DNA from: Theodoxus fluviatilis | Lineage: Eukaryota > Mollusca > Gastropoda > Cycloneritida > Neritidae | Assembly (NCBI GenBank): GCA_034096865.1 | Contig: JAWQFJ010000539.1 | Span: 36,002-100,001 of the forward strand | Reading direction: 5' to 3' | Length of the DNA: 64,000 nt | Part shown: positions 11,825 to 24,300 of the stretch, in pieces | How positions within the stretch are numbered: position 1 is the stretch's first letter | Layout: the number at the start of each line of letters is the position of its first letter | The notes under the pieces: generated by a model | What the model was told of the DNA's origin: nothing | The model's input: the letters and a program-made list of their open reading frames with translations, nothing else | The model's database searches: none | Program-made: the position numbers and the translations under genes

Positions 11825-12125
11825 CACACTTGCTGCACAGATGTTTACACACACACACGGCCACGAACAATACACAGCAGTACAAGTAGCACACACACAC
11901 ACACACACTCCACTAAAACATACACTCCACTAAAACATGCACACACACACACCAGTAAAACACTTGCGTTTGCCCATGTACAGCAGAAAAACTCCTACAC
12001 ATATGCACAACGCACTCAAACACATCATACACACTGCAGCAACACACACATACACTAGCACACTCTCCTTCCAACACACACACAAACTACCCACAAGTTG
12101 TCACACTGCAAACATACACATCACA
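11825..12125. repeat. CA-rich low-complexity DNA
   Basis: Interrupted (CA)n and (CACACT) tracts, including ACACTCCACTAAAACAT repeats around 11910-11960. No gene is supported. Confidence 0.85.
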
Positions 12126-12429
12126 CCAGAAGAAGGGTGGGGTATGGAAAAGGAGAGGGGGAGGATGGGAGAGCCAATTACCATGAGAAAAAGAAAATGA
12201 AGGCAGCAAAGCAACAGACAGGCAAGAGGTCAGGATATTAGTATGGGGAGGACAGCCTCAAAATCAATATAATGGCTGAGGGGAGCAGGTGAGATGATGG
12301 AGAAGAGAAAATGGAAAAAATCCGTAAATAATCAAAGAAGACAATAAGGGATAGTGGCAGAGTTAGATGTACAGAGTAGATGGGGCCAAAGATGTTTAAA
12401 ACAAAACATGATTGACAGCAATAAAGAAC

Positions 12430-12499
12430 AAAAGAAGGAGGAGAAGCAGGAGCAAAAGTGGATGAGGAGGAAGAGCAGGATGAGAAGGTATAGGCGAAA

Positions 12500-12546
<47 letters not shown>

Positions 12547-14200
12547 GGAGGAGGAGGAGGAGGAGGAGAAGGAGGAGGTACAGGAGGAGGAGGAGGTACA
12601 GGAGGAGGAGGAGATACAGCAGGAGGAGGAGGAGATACAGCAGGAGGAGGAGGAGGAGGAGGAGGAGGAGGAGAAGGTACAGGAGGAGGAGGAGGAGGAG
12701 GAGGTACAGGAGGAGGAGGTACAGGAGGAGGAGGAGGAGGAGGTACAGGAGGAGGAGGAGGTACAGGAGAAGGAGGAGGAGGTACAGGAGAAGGAGGTAC
12801 AGGAGAAGGAGGTTCAGGAGAAGGAGGAGGAGGAGATACAGGAGAAGGAGGAGAACAGGTACAGGAGAAGGAGGAGATAGAGGAGGAGGAGAAAGAGGAG
12901 GAGGAGGAGAAAGAGAAAAAAAGGAGGAGGAGAAAGAGAAAAAGAAGAAGGAGGAGGAAAAAGAAGGAGGAGGAGGAGGAGGAAAAAGAGGAGGAGAAAA
13001 AAGAGGAGGAGGAGGAGGAAGAGGAAAAAAAGAAGGAGGAGGAGGAAAAAAAGAAGGAGGAGGAGGAAAAAGAGGAGAAGGAGGAGGAGGAGGAAAAAAG
13101 GAGGAGGAGGAGGAAAAAGAGGAGGAGGAGGAGGAGAAGTAGTAGTAGTAGTAGTAGTAGTAGGAGGAGGAGGAGGAGGAGGAGGAGGAGGAGGAGGAAA
13201 GAGGAGGAGGAGGAGGAGAAAAGAGGAGGAGGAGGAGAAAGAGGAGGAGGAGGAGGAGGAGGAGGAGGAGGAGGAGGAGGAGGAGGAAAAGAGGAGGAGG
13301 AGGAGGAAAAAGAGGAGGAGGAGGAGGAAAAGAGGAGGAGGAGGATGAAAAAGAGGATGAAAAAGAGGAGGAGGAGGAGGAAAAAGAGGAGAAGGAGGAG
13401 GAAGAGGAGGAGGAGGAGGAGGAGGAGGAGGAGGAGGAGGAGGAGGAAAAAGAGGAGGAGGAGGAGGAGGAGGAGGAGAAGGAGGAAGGAGGAGGAGGAG
13501 GAGGAGGAGGAGGAGGAGGAGGAGGAGGAGGAGGAGGAAAAAGAGGAGGCGGAGGAGGAAAAAGAGGAAGAGGAAAAAAAGAAGGAGGAAGAGGAAAAAG
13601 AGGAGGAGGAGGAGGAAAAAGAGGAGGAGGAGAAAAAAGAGGAGGAAAAAGAGAAGGAGGAGGAGGAGGAGGAGGAGGAGGAGGAGGAGGAGGAGGAGGA
13701 CGCACAGGAGGAGGAGAATGAGATGGTGGAGGAGGATCAGGAGGAGGAGGAGGAGGATCAGGAGGAGGAGGATCAGGATCAGGAGGAGGCGGAGAAGAAT
13801 CAGGAGGAGCAGGAGAAGGAGGAGGAGGAGGACGCACAGGAGGAGGAGAATGAGATGGTGGAGGAGGAGGAGGATGATCAGGAGGAGGAGGAGGATGATC
13901 AGGAGGAGGAGGATCAGGATCAGGAGGAGGCGGAGGACTCAGGAGGAGGAGAATGAGATGGTGGAGGAGGAGGAGGAGGATCAGGAGGAGGAGGAGGAGG
14001 ATCAGGAGGAGGAGGAGGATCAGGAGGAGGAGGAGGATCAGGAGGAGGAGGAGGATCAGGAGGAGGAGGAGGAGGAGGAGGAGGATCAGGAGGAGGAGGA
14101 TCAGGATCAGGAGGAGGCGGAGGACTCAGGAGGATCAGGAGGAGGCAGCAGAGGCAGGAAAAGAGGAAGTAGAGGAGTGGATGAGCGGAGGAGGCAGCAA
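12430..14200. repeat. 1.7-kb polypurine tract: (GAT)n, (GGA)n and GGATCA-type repeats
   Basis: Almost every plus-strand base is A or G. It runs as (ATG)n/(GAT)n near 12498-12546, (GGA)n with TACA interruptions to 12860, AAAA-punctuated GGA blocks to 13690, an (AGT)n patch near 13138-13162, and GGATCAGGA blocks to 14130. Such mirror-symmetric purine tracts can form triplex (H-DNA). Open frames rich in E/R forward and P/S/L reverse are artefacts of the composition. Confidence 0.95.
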
Positions 14201-15169
14201 TAACAGCAGCAGCACTGGCAGAGAAGCAGTAGCAAGAGCAACAGGAACAGGTGTAGGAGAAGGTGATAAAAGAAACTAAAGGGGTCCAGTAGAGGAGAAG
14301 CAAGAGGTAGATATGCAGAAAGACATCACAGGACAGAGAATAGGTGCACGAAGGCAAGAGAATGAAACAGTATACATTGAGGTGGAAATGAAGGATTATC
14401 AGGTGCCATTAGAAATGACCAGAGCAGATGGTGGCGATGAGCCATGCTGCTGATTTCATGCCCTAGTTATATTAATGCTAAGCTCATTGGCTCATTTCCA
14501 CAGCACAAATATGCCCTGCTTTTATGAACGGGCAATTTTGAACAGGGGCCAAAAATGCAGAGGTTACAGGTTGTATATGTTGAGCTTTTCATTCCAGCTG
14601 CTTGAAAAATTATCTATCTTGCTGCAAGGAAATTTCCAAAAGTTCTCAATGAACATGCTGTAAAGTACTTTTAAAGCATGAGCCCTGACCAGTTTGGTGG
14701 AGGAAAGTTTCATGATCATGTGTTTTCAACCACCCTTTTCTCCCTCTCCAATGATATGAACACTTCAATTTGCAACCTATTCAAGCCCATTTATTCATCA
14801 TTAACAATTCAGGGAGTTCATTGGCTCAGCTGAAATGGACTCCCAATGTATAGCTAGATTTGACCAAACAGTTGTGAAAATCATGCAGTGAACTTCATAT
14901 TAAGAAGCCGACATCAATTTCTCTAAATGAGGATTCTACAGGGCAATATCTTCAACAGCATGTAACTCACAAACTGTCCATTTTAAAGTGTTCTTCATAA
15001 CTGGAAAGGACATTCAAAGCACTTTCAGAATCATGACAAATGTGGAAATAAAACTCGGATGAGGCCATAAATGGCAAGTTAGTTACCTTCAGAGAGCTAG
15101 CAAAAGGCTCAACTTAGCTTTGATGCAGTAAGCACTCCATATCAACAATAGGTTAGTTGTGAATTGAAG

Positions 15170-15330
15170 TCTATGGCCTCATCAGCCTTAATAGGCTATG
15201 TAAGGCCACTGATCATAAAAATCACTAGAGCTGGTTAGATTTAGCCCAAGTCTATTTCCCAAGTCATTTGTCTAGTACAAATCACGGAGGGGGACACTGG
15301 GAGTCAACTCTTACCCCAAGCCACAGGGGA
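15170..15330 (-). mobile_element. SINE-like repeat, diverged copy
   Basis: Contains CTATGGCCTCATCAGCC, TAGGCTATGTAAGGCCA, ATCATAAAAATCACTAGAGC and the terminal CCACAGGGG. The tail-side simple repeat is lost. Confidence 0.7.
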
Positions 15331-15458
15331 CTGCTTCAATGTGAATTTGGTCATTTACAACTGTCTGGTTACAATACCAAGCGACAGTCCGTGAACACTG
15401 CATAAAGCTAGTTCAAAAACTGAGCTACTGAAAGAGCTTTCAAATCACTCTATTAAAC

Positions 15459-16224
15459 AAGAAGGGCAAAGCCCATACGACTCACATGCTTGATCTTGAC
15501 CTTTACATGACCCTGACCTTCAGGTGACCTTCAAGGTCAAGGCCAATCAACTACACCTAGCAATGACATCATACACTAAACTAAGAAATGCTTTACACAT
15601 TTTTCCTACCAAAATTCATGTGGCCTTGACCCAAGGTCAAGACCATTCAAGGTCATGCAACACAAAGCTGTTAATTCAAGACATAGGAAGCACAATGGTG
15701 CTTATTGGCACTTTCTACCATGAGATATGGTCACTTTTAGTGGTTCACTACCCTATATTGGTCACATTTCATTAGGGTCAAAGTGACCTTGACGATATGT
15801 GACCAAATGTGTCTCATGATGAAAGTATAACATGTGCCCCACATAATTATAAAGTTTGAAACAGTTATCTTCCATAGTTCAGGGTCAAGGTCACTTCAAA
15901 ATATGTATACAATCCAACTTTAAAGAGTTCCTGTGACCTTGACCTTGAAGCAAGGTCAACCAAACTGGTATCAAAAAATAGGGCTTACTTTGCCCTATAT
16001 ATCATGTATAGGTGAGGTATCCAATCTAAAACACTTCAAAAGCAAGGTCAAGTCACTATGTATGTTTTTTGAGGCCTTGTCATCATACACCATCATGCCA
16101 AATTGGGTGTTGATAGACTTAATAGTCTCCGAGAAAAATCCAACGTTAAAGTTTTAAACGGACGCCCGGATGGACGAAACGGGTGAGTACATAGACTCAC
16201 TTTTGCTTCGCATGCGAGTCAAAA
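15459..16224 (+). mobile_element. Half-site-rich interspersed element, copy 1
   Basis: Begins AAGAAGGGCAAAGCCCATAC, carries clustered TGACCTTGA/TCAAGGTCA words, and ends TTTGCTTCGCATGCGAGTC. Each family end has a small hairpin: GGGC/GCCC at the left, GACTCAC/GTGAGTC at the right. CGACTCACATGC near the left is inverted relative to GCATGTGAGTC at the right end in other copies. No coding capacity is visible. The transposon class is not resolved. Confidence 0.85.
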
Positions 16225-18210
16225 AGTTGATGACACAAGTGCTCATCTACATTAATATGTATAAGGAAGGGTGAAGAAGCACTGAAGACTTGGAGTGCAG
16301 TAACCAAGTTCATGCATCCTACTACCAAAATTTCCTAAAATCAAATCTGTCTCATCATCATTTATCCTGCATGCAATACATAGACCTGAAATTTCACTCT
16401 GATCTATGTTGAATGAATTAATGTTGACAAATTGTAACAGGGTTCAGTTCCTGGGTATATAATACCCCTGATTTCAGCATGCCAAACAACTGAAGGCAGT
16501 CACCTACCAGGGCAGGTTCCAACTTAATATCTTTTAACACCATCAGGTTTCAAAGAATATTGGAGGTTAGGGAAAACAGACACGCACGCATGTGCGTGCA
16601 TGCACACACACAGATGTTAAGGTAACATAGAGAAAAATAAGGGGGTGGGAGTTGGGAGTAGATGGGAGGGTGTTTGGACGGTAGATCAGACTTAACCTCA
16701 AAAAAGAGGGGGAGGGGGAACCCAAGATTGAGACTGTGCACATTTGTATGCATGTATTTTAAGAAAAGTCATCTGAAAATATATCAAATTTTTTCTTTTG
16801 CTGAAAACACTTGAAGATGGGACAGTATGCAGTCTGTCATTTACCTTCGATTTTTTTCTTTTCTTTTCATAATAAAAACAAAAAGTTTATGGTCAGCAGC
16901 GAAGAATAGGGACAGCTGAGTTACCATAACCACAAACTTGTTTTGGTTGCCTTATCAGAAGACCTAGGTGGCTCTATTTATTGAAACCAAAGCACTCATG
17001 AGTGTTTGCACCGATCTTCATTACTTCTGGTCAAGTGAGGTTTTTAGTTCCAGCCGAGTGATCGAGAGCTTAGAGCAAACATTCTCCATGATCTCCTCCC
17101 AAAATTGGAAAAACTGCAAACAAAATTGCTGCACAAAGCACCATCTTCAATGCCATTACCAATACTGGGAATACTATTTAATATCAGAAGCTCATGCGCA
17201 TGTAAAAGGAAATGACCATCAGTTGTAATGAATGGAACACCTTGGATACCAATAAAAACACAAAAGTTTGCCTCATCCTAAAAAACACAAATGAGGTACA
17301 GTATAATCATAAACTATCTTAACAAGGTGTTGATGTGCTTCAAAACTGTATTTTGAAAGAATAACTCAAAGAAATATCAAGTGTTAGAAGAACCATAAGT
17401 GCATGAAAACCTCAGAAATCATGCACTTTATTTACACAGACTTCTACACTGGTGAGAGGAGATTCTGCACATGAACTGACACAAGGTTACTTACTAGGGG
17501 CGCTTTTGAAATATAAATATCAGCTTTCAGACAAGATGTGAGATACAAAACTGGCAACGGAGGACAAGCTAGCTATCACTACTAGTGGCATCCAGTGTTC
17601 AGTCCCTGGAGTAAGCCACCTGAAAACAGAAAGTACAGTGTTATTTCACACAAGTGTCCATCTGTCTGTCTGACCTTCAGATGAGTTGTCTGTCCCTGTG
17701 TCTGTCTTCCCATCCCTTCCCTCCACCTCAACTCCTTCAATACAGGGCAGGAAAGAGAGCAATTAAATTAAACAAAGCCTGCAAAATTGATCAAAACATA
17801 TGCCCTTTTTTCCTACATCAGCAATCAAGGCAACAAAAATAACTGCTGAAAAGGAGAAATGGATGAGGATGTTTGTGGCAATTAGGTCTGCAGACAATAA
17901 CGATGACTAAACACCACATATAAATAAAGATGGAATTGGGCAACAAATGAAAGCATCATCACAATAACATATAATGCTAATTTAAAGGGTTTGATTGCAA
18001 TCACCAGTTACATGGCTGTGCATGCAAGGGAGGCAACCCCAGCTAATCCTAGAGTTATTTCCCTTGATCCCATACTGTGCGATGGCTCTTCCACAAGCCA
18101 GAGTTCATATTTGCATGTGCTGAGGTATTCAGTGTTCTGTGTTTTGTTACGAGTAAAATCTACATCAATCCTTTTATAATCTTTCCAGCCAATGCATGTG
18201 TGTGTGTGTA

Positions 18211-18212
<2 letters not shown>

Positions 18213-18247
<35 letters not shown>
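18213..18247. repeat. (GA)n microsatellite
   Basis: Pure GA run following a short (TG)n run. Confidence 0.95.
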
Positions 18248-18252
<5 letters not shown>

Positions 18253-18366
18253 AGGGACAGAATGACAAGGAGGGGGGAATAGAATGACAGGGAGGGAAAA
18301 ACAAAATCATGGGAAAATGAGTAACTCCTAGGTGAAGCAGGTTAGTTCTGTAAATTGAGGACAAAG

Positions 18367-21300
18367 CTAGTTCTGCTTCTGGTACAGCTGGAAGGGATAC
18401 AGCTCTGGGTCTTTCCTCATGAGATCCTTGTACATCTCGTCGTAGGTCACAGAAAAGTCGTATGTGTTGGGTTTGTCGGGGGCAGGTCCAGGCAGCTTGA
18501 CTTGCGAACCTGTTCCAAAGGACCGCACTCGGAAACCTTTCTTGCTGCAACACACAAAGAGAGGGACATTCAACTCCCTGCCCAACAGCAGTTTCAGTAA
18601 TGGATTTACACATGGCTTGAATTTATGCTTTTCATGCAGTGACTTTCTATTTACTGATCAAGCAGCTCAACGTACACATGCAAACAAGCAAACACATAAC
18701 ATCAGATATTCATGTTCATGAGAAAATACACCATGTCTACAAAACGATTTGCAGAGATGCAAAACTGTTCCGATGAATAACCATGAACACCTCAGTGACC
18801 TTGACAAACTGTTTCACACATAGGAATGTTGTAATCATAGGCTGAAATGGAACAGGCTTTGTAACTACCCTGAGTTACATGTCTTTTTATATCTGTGAGG
18901 GCAGACATTCACATACAAGAGAGCAGCGAATCAAGTAGAATGCCAGGCTTTCAACCCAGGTCAATCCTTGGTTCATTTATCTTTACCCTGGTGTCACATT
19001 TGGGACCATCAGGACCATCAGTGCCGGTAATAACATTAACACTCCCTCCCCCAAATTCCAAGGACAAGACACCCATCCTTTGGTGTATATTCCCTCCTAA
19101 CTATCCAACAAAATATTGCAAGACCTCTACCAGAAGTAGTGGTATGAACATGACTAAATCGATGCAACTGTTTTAAAGAAATTACGAAACTGAATTTGTG
19201 GGGCAATGGTTAAAAACTAGCAGGCTTGGCCCATCCTTGATCTTCCAGCATATCCCACGACCACCACGGTAAGGGTTACATTATATTGACAGAAAAGACA
19301 TTATTTACTGGCACACTTTCCAAGACCCTAAGGTAAAAAGAAGAAAAAAAAACAACAGTTGTGGTTACAGTAACATGGCCAGAGAAAAATAAAAGGAACG
19401 TAGGTTGGCCTGACCGTTTCTCTCTTTTTTTTAACCCTTCAAGTGCCATGATAACCCCCAAAAAGCACACTTCCAGTGCACTGGCACTAATGGTAGACCA
19501 GCTCTGATGTGTGCAGTGCTCTCATTGGTTGATCAATAGATATAGGGTATATCCAATAGAAAGTAAGTTAGTGAAAGCTTTATACATAGAGCAGGAGCCC
19601 ACTGGCAGAAAATTTGGATTGTGGCAGTCAACATTTTGGACTGTGGCTCTCCAAAGGGTTAATAGAAGATGCCAGATTGAATGTAAATAATTTCTCTTTC
19701 ACTGACATAAAAAAACACAACTTAAATACTGGATTCCCTGGGTGCTCATAAGGCAGGGGTTATGGGACAATATGCAATTTGTTGATTAATCCAAATTAAA
19801 AAATATACTGGTGTTTATGATAACATGGACAGAAAAACATAGTGTCAATAGGTTGGCCTGAACCTCATGAAATTGTTCTTGTTGTTGAGACCAGACTGAA
19901 CATTAATCACAACTTCACTGAAAAAAAAACAACTCACCCTAAATAGTGGGTTCCTAGTGTGCTATTAGGGCAGGGAAGATGGGACCACACACAATTCATT
20001 GAATACCATAGATCCCCACCCCCTTATCATGATGGAACAAGAAGGGCAAAGCCCATATGACTCACATGCTTGACCTTGACCTTTATATGACCTTGACCTT
20101 CAGGTGACCTTCAAAGTCAAGGTCAAGGTCAAACAACTAAACCTACCAATGACATCATACACAAAGAAATGCTTTACACATTTTCCCTACCAAAATACAT
20201 GTGACCTTGACCCAAGGTCAAGGTCATCCAAGGTCATGCAACACAAAGCTGTTAATTCAAGACATAGGAAGCACAATGGTGCTTATTGGCACTTTCTACC
20301 ATGAGATATAGTCACTTTTAGTGGTTCACTATCCCATTTTGGTCACATTTCATAAGGGTCAAAGTGACCTTGACCTTGATGATATGTGAACAAATGTGTC
20401 TCATGATGAAAGTATAACATGTGCCCCACATAATTATTAAGTTTGAAACAGTCATCTTCCATAGTTCAGGGTCAAGGTCATTTCAAAATATGTATACAAT
20501 CCAACTTTGAAGAGCTCCTGTGACCTTGACCTTGAAGCAAGGTCAACCAAACTGGTATCAAAAGATAGGGCTTGCTTTGACCTATATACCACTTGTAGCT
20601 AAGGTCACCATTCTCAATAACGTGGGAGAAAATTGGGAAAATGTGAAAAATGACTGTTTTTGAGACCACATTTATGGCTCCTGTGACCTTGACCTTGAAG
20701 CAAGGTCAAGTCACTTTGTATGTTTTTTGAGGCCTTGTCATCATACACCATCATGCTACATTTGGTGTTGATAGACTTAATAGTCTCAGAGAAAAATCCA
20801 ACGTTTAAGTTTTTTACGCCCGGACGGACGAAACGGGTGAGTACATAGACTCACTTTTGCTTCGCATGTGAGTCAAAAATGAAGTTCAGGGTCGGCAGGA
20901 AAAAAAGAGGGTCAGTCCAGTTACTGAAACCACCAAGTTTTTTCCCCAGCCTGATCCCCATCGTGATGCATCAGGATGGATGGATGGATGTGTCTTACGG
21001 CCTCTCCACCGTCGTAGGCTATGCAAGGTCATTGATCAAAATCACTTGAGCTGGTTGAAGCTAGATCGAGTCACATTTTCCTTTGTCATTTGTCTCTTGC
21101 ACATCATGTATGGAAAAGCAGCGGGTCTATTCCTATCCCCAACCCACAAACAAGTTGTGATTTCCTTTGTCATTTGTCTCTTGCAAATCATGCTGGGAGA
21201 CTTGGTGGGTCTATTCTTACCCCCAACTCGAAAAGGGGATGACGCATAAGCGATATCCCTCAAAACATTCGACACACACACATGGTGTCACAACTCATGA

Positions 21301-24300
21301 GGCCATGAAAAAGTGTTCAGAAGCTTCACAGCATATCATACACATCACTTGACCCTACAAGAGAGACATCAGCTTGATCTCTACCAGTTCAATAGTGAAA
21401 ATCTGCTCTTTCATCTGATCAAGGTTCAAATATGCTTCTGAAAGATTTAAAAACTGTTTCACACTGCACACCTGTGATCTACACAGCCACCACACTTTCA
21501 ACTCAAGACTTACACTCGGCAACTAAAAGAAACCAATACTGGTCTGGCCTTCATTTGGCATCTAGTCATTATTCAGCAACAATTCACAAGTGTAACAATG
21601 AGGATGTGTCTTCAGTACTTGTATACCTCTTCCCATGACGGAAGCAGGTGCTTGGTGTGTGTGTTGGCAGGAAAAGCACTGAGAAAGCCAAGTAACACCG
21701 GGAAGAGCAAGGACAGGAGGTAATGGTACATGGGATGATTACAAGGAGAGGGTAGGGAGAAGACAAGGGAATGAAGGAAAAGGAGAAGGAGGAGATGGAG
21801 AAGACAAGGAGAAGAAAGAAGAGAAGGAGGGGAAGGAGGAGGAGGAGATGGAGAAGACATGGAGAAGAAGGTAGAGGAGGAGGGGAAGGAGAAGGAGATG
21901 GAGAAGACCAATGGGAAGAAGGAAGAGGAGAAGGAGGGGAAGGAGAAGGAGGAGATGGAGAAGACAAGGGAAAGAAGGAAGAGAAGGAGGGGATGGATGG
22001 ATGGATGGATGTTTTACGGCCTATCAGCCTTTGTAGGCTATGTAAGGCCATTAAGCACAAAAATCACTAGTACTTACACTGTAAGTTACAGTTTAGAGAA
22101 AACCCAAATCAAGTCACGGTGTCCCCAATTATTCGCCTCTTACAAATCGGGTAGGGAGACGCGGTGGGTCAATTCTTACCCCGAACCCACAGGGGGAGAG
22201 AAGGAGGGGAAGGAGGAGGAGGAGATGGAGAAGACCAAGGAGAAAAAGATGAAGGTGGTGGGGATGGAAGAAGAGGAGGAGGGGGGAAAGGGGGTGGGGG
22301 TGGGAGAGTTGGAGAACTATAGAGGCAGGAACATTGAGGCAAAGCAGCAGCACTGAAAGGAAAGCCAGGGCATTTCTTGTACAGAGGAGCATACTATGGC
22401 CACATGTCTCAGTAGAAGCTATTGCATTGCCAGGGCATTTCTTGTACAGAGGAGCATACTATGGCCACATGTCTCAGTGGAAGCTATTGCATTGCCAGGG
22501 CAATTCTTGTACAGAGGAGCATACTATGGCCACATGTCTCAGTGGAAGCTATTGCATTGCCAGGGCATTTCTTGTACAGAGGAGCATACTATGGCCACAT
22601 GTCTCAGTGGAAGCTATTGCATTGCCAGGGCATTTCTTGTACAGAGGAGCATACTATGGCCACATGTCTCAGTGGAAGCTATTGCATTGCCAGGGCATTT
22701 CTTGTACAGAGGAGCATACTATGGCCACATGTCTCAGTGGAAGCTATTGCATTGCTAGGGCAAACAGGAATCTCGGTTCTGAGGACAAAAGTGTTACGTG
22801 ACTGCTGTGGTGGCAACTCAGAAAAACTGGTTCACCAGACAAAGAACTCTTTGGTAAAACTCCAGATAAGCATGTTGTCGTGGTTGGGGTAGGTGGAAGG
22901 TGGCACGACCCCCAACCGGACAGTGAAAAAAAATAAGGGAAATTTTGTCCTCAGTCACTAATCACATTTAAAGACAAAGACGCCACAAACCGAATCCGAC
23001 ATAAAAACAACTAACCAATTACATAGACATCTTCAAACAAAACTCTCACTAACTGAACATACAAATGAAAATGAAAAAAAGAAACAAAAACAATTATTAA
23101 AAAACAACAACAAACCTTTAAAAACTGCCCAGCAGGCTTAACATTAACAGTTCTTAGTCAATTCCCTCTTCTTATCAATCGCTATCCCCTATTTATAGGT
23201 GATGTCGAACGTTAAGAATCCAATTATGCACACACAAAAAACATTCTGCACGACCCGCTGCAGAACTAAAAAATAAAACACGTGCAAAACGTTCCAAAAA
23301 TGTAATTGCTGAGTCCACATATCGCTTAAAGGCACATCACCACAGAGACAACCTTCTCTGTAATTAAAAAATATTAAACTGAGACGTGACACATGTCTCT
23401 GCCCCCTTCTTAATAAATCTCAGCACTACAGGCCAAAGTCAAGTGTCCTACCCAACAGTGATGACCCAAAAGCTAAACATAGGCAGCAGCTAGCAAAGGA
23501 AGCATCTGACAGCTGTTCTGTATATCTTGCTGTAGGCTTCCACTCATTCTCTAAGATAAATGAATGCAATTGATGAACAACTGGATGCTTCAGATCCCCA
23601 CTTTTCCCCCCTCATGATAGTAGGTTGCAGCCTCCACCATCTTGCAACAACCTGTGCACACTTGCCATGGCATCCATACCAGGGTCATTCTCTCATTCAC
23701 ATCACAACACACCAAGAAAACTGCTCGTCTGGATAATACACTTATTTAACATGCATCAAGAAGGCTGCTCTTATCTGTCTTCACCTAATCTTTCGCATGC
23801 TAGGTCTGGGCATTAATACTATCTTCAGGAAAGGTTAATGTCAAAGGGATGAAAAAAGGGAATACTCAGCATTTGCATTCCCAGTCACAATCCCCGTAAA
23901 TCTGTTCCCCCCCCCCCCCCCAGATGATAAGTGGGAAGATGTTTCAAATGTCTACAGAGACAGACAGGCTGTCAAAGCACAAAGCCCCTGGCAATCTGCG
24001 TTTCCTCTGCAAGCCCACTTTGGTTTCAAATCTCTACAGAGACAGACAGGCTGTCAAAGCACAAAGCCCCTGGCAATCTGCGTTTCCTCTGCAAGCCCAC
24101 TTTGGTTTCAAATCTCTACAGAGACAGACAGGCTGTCAAAGCACAAAGCCCCTGGCAATCTGCGTTTCCTCTGCAAGCCCACTTTGGTTTCAAATCTCTA
24201 CAGAGACAGACAGGCTGTCAAAGCACAAAGCCCCTGGCAATCTGTTTCCTCTGCAAGCCCACTTTGGTTTCAAATCTCTACAGAGACAGACAGGCTGTCA

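Larger units (their letters stand above)
14201..18366. other. Gene-free stretch downstream of the SSU72 exon
   Basis: About 4.2 kb that would be expected to hold later SSU72 exons. I looked on the minus strand for sequence encoding the conserved remainder of the phosphatase and saw none. It contains one SINE-like copy (15170-15330), one half-site-rich element (15459-16224) and a (GA)n run; the rest is unassigned. Confidence 0.5.

Noticed and set aside
12332..14203. Long proline/serine-rich or arginine/glutamate-rich frames
   Set aside because: Produced by the polypurine tract on each strand.
14201..18366. Later SSU72 exons on the minus strand
   Set aside because: Searched by eye for the conserved downstream motifs and saw no match; a profile search would be needed to exclude very short exons.
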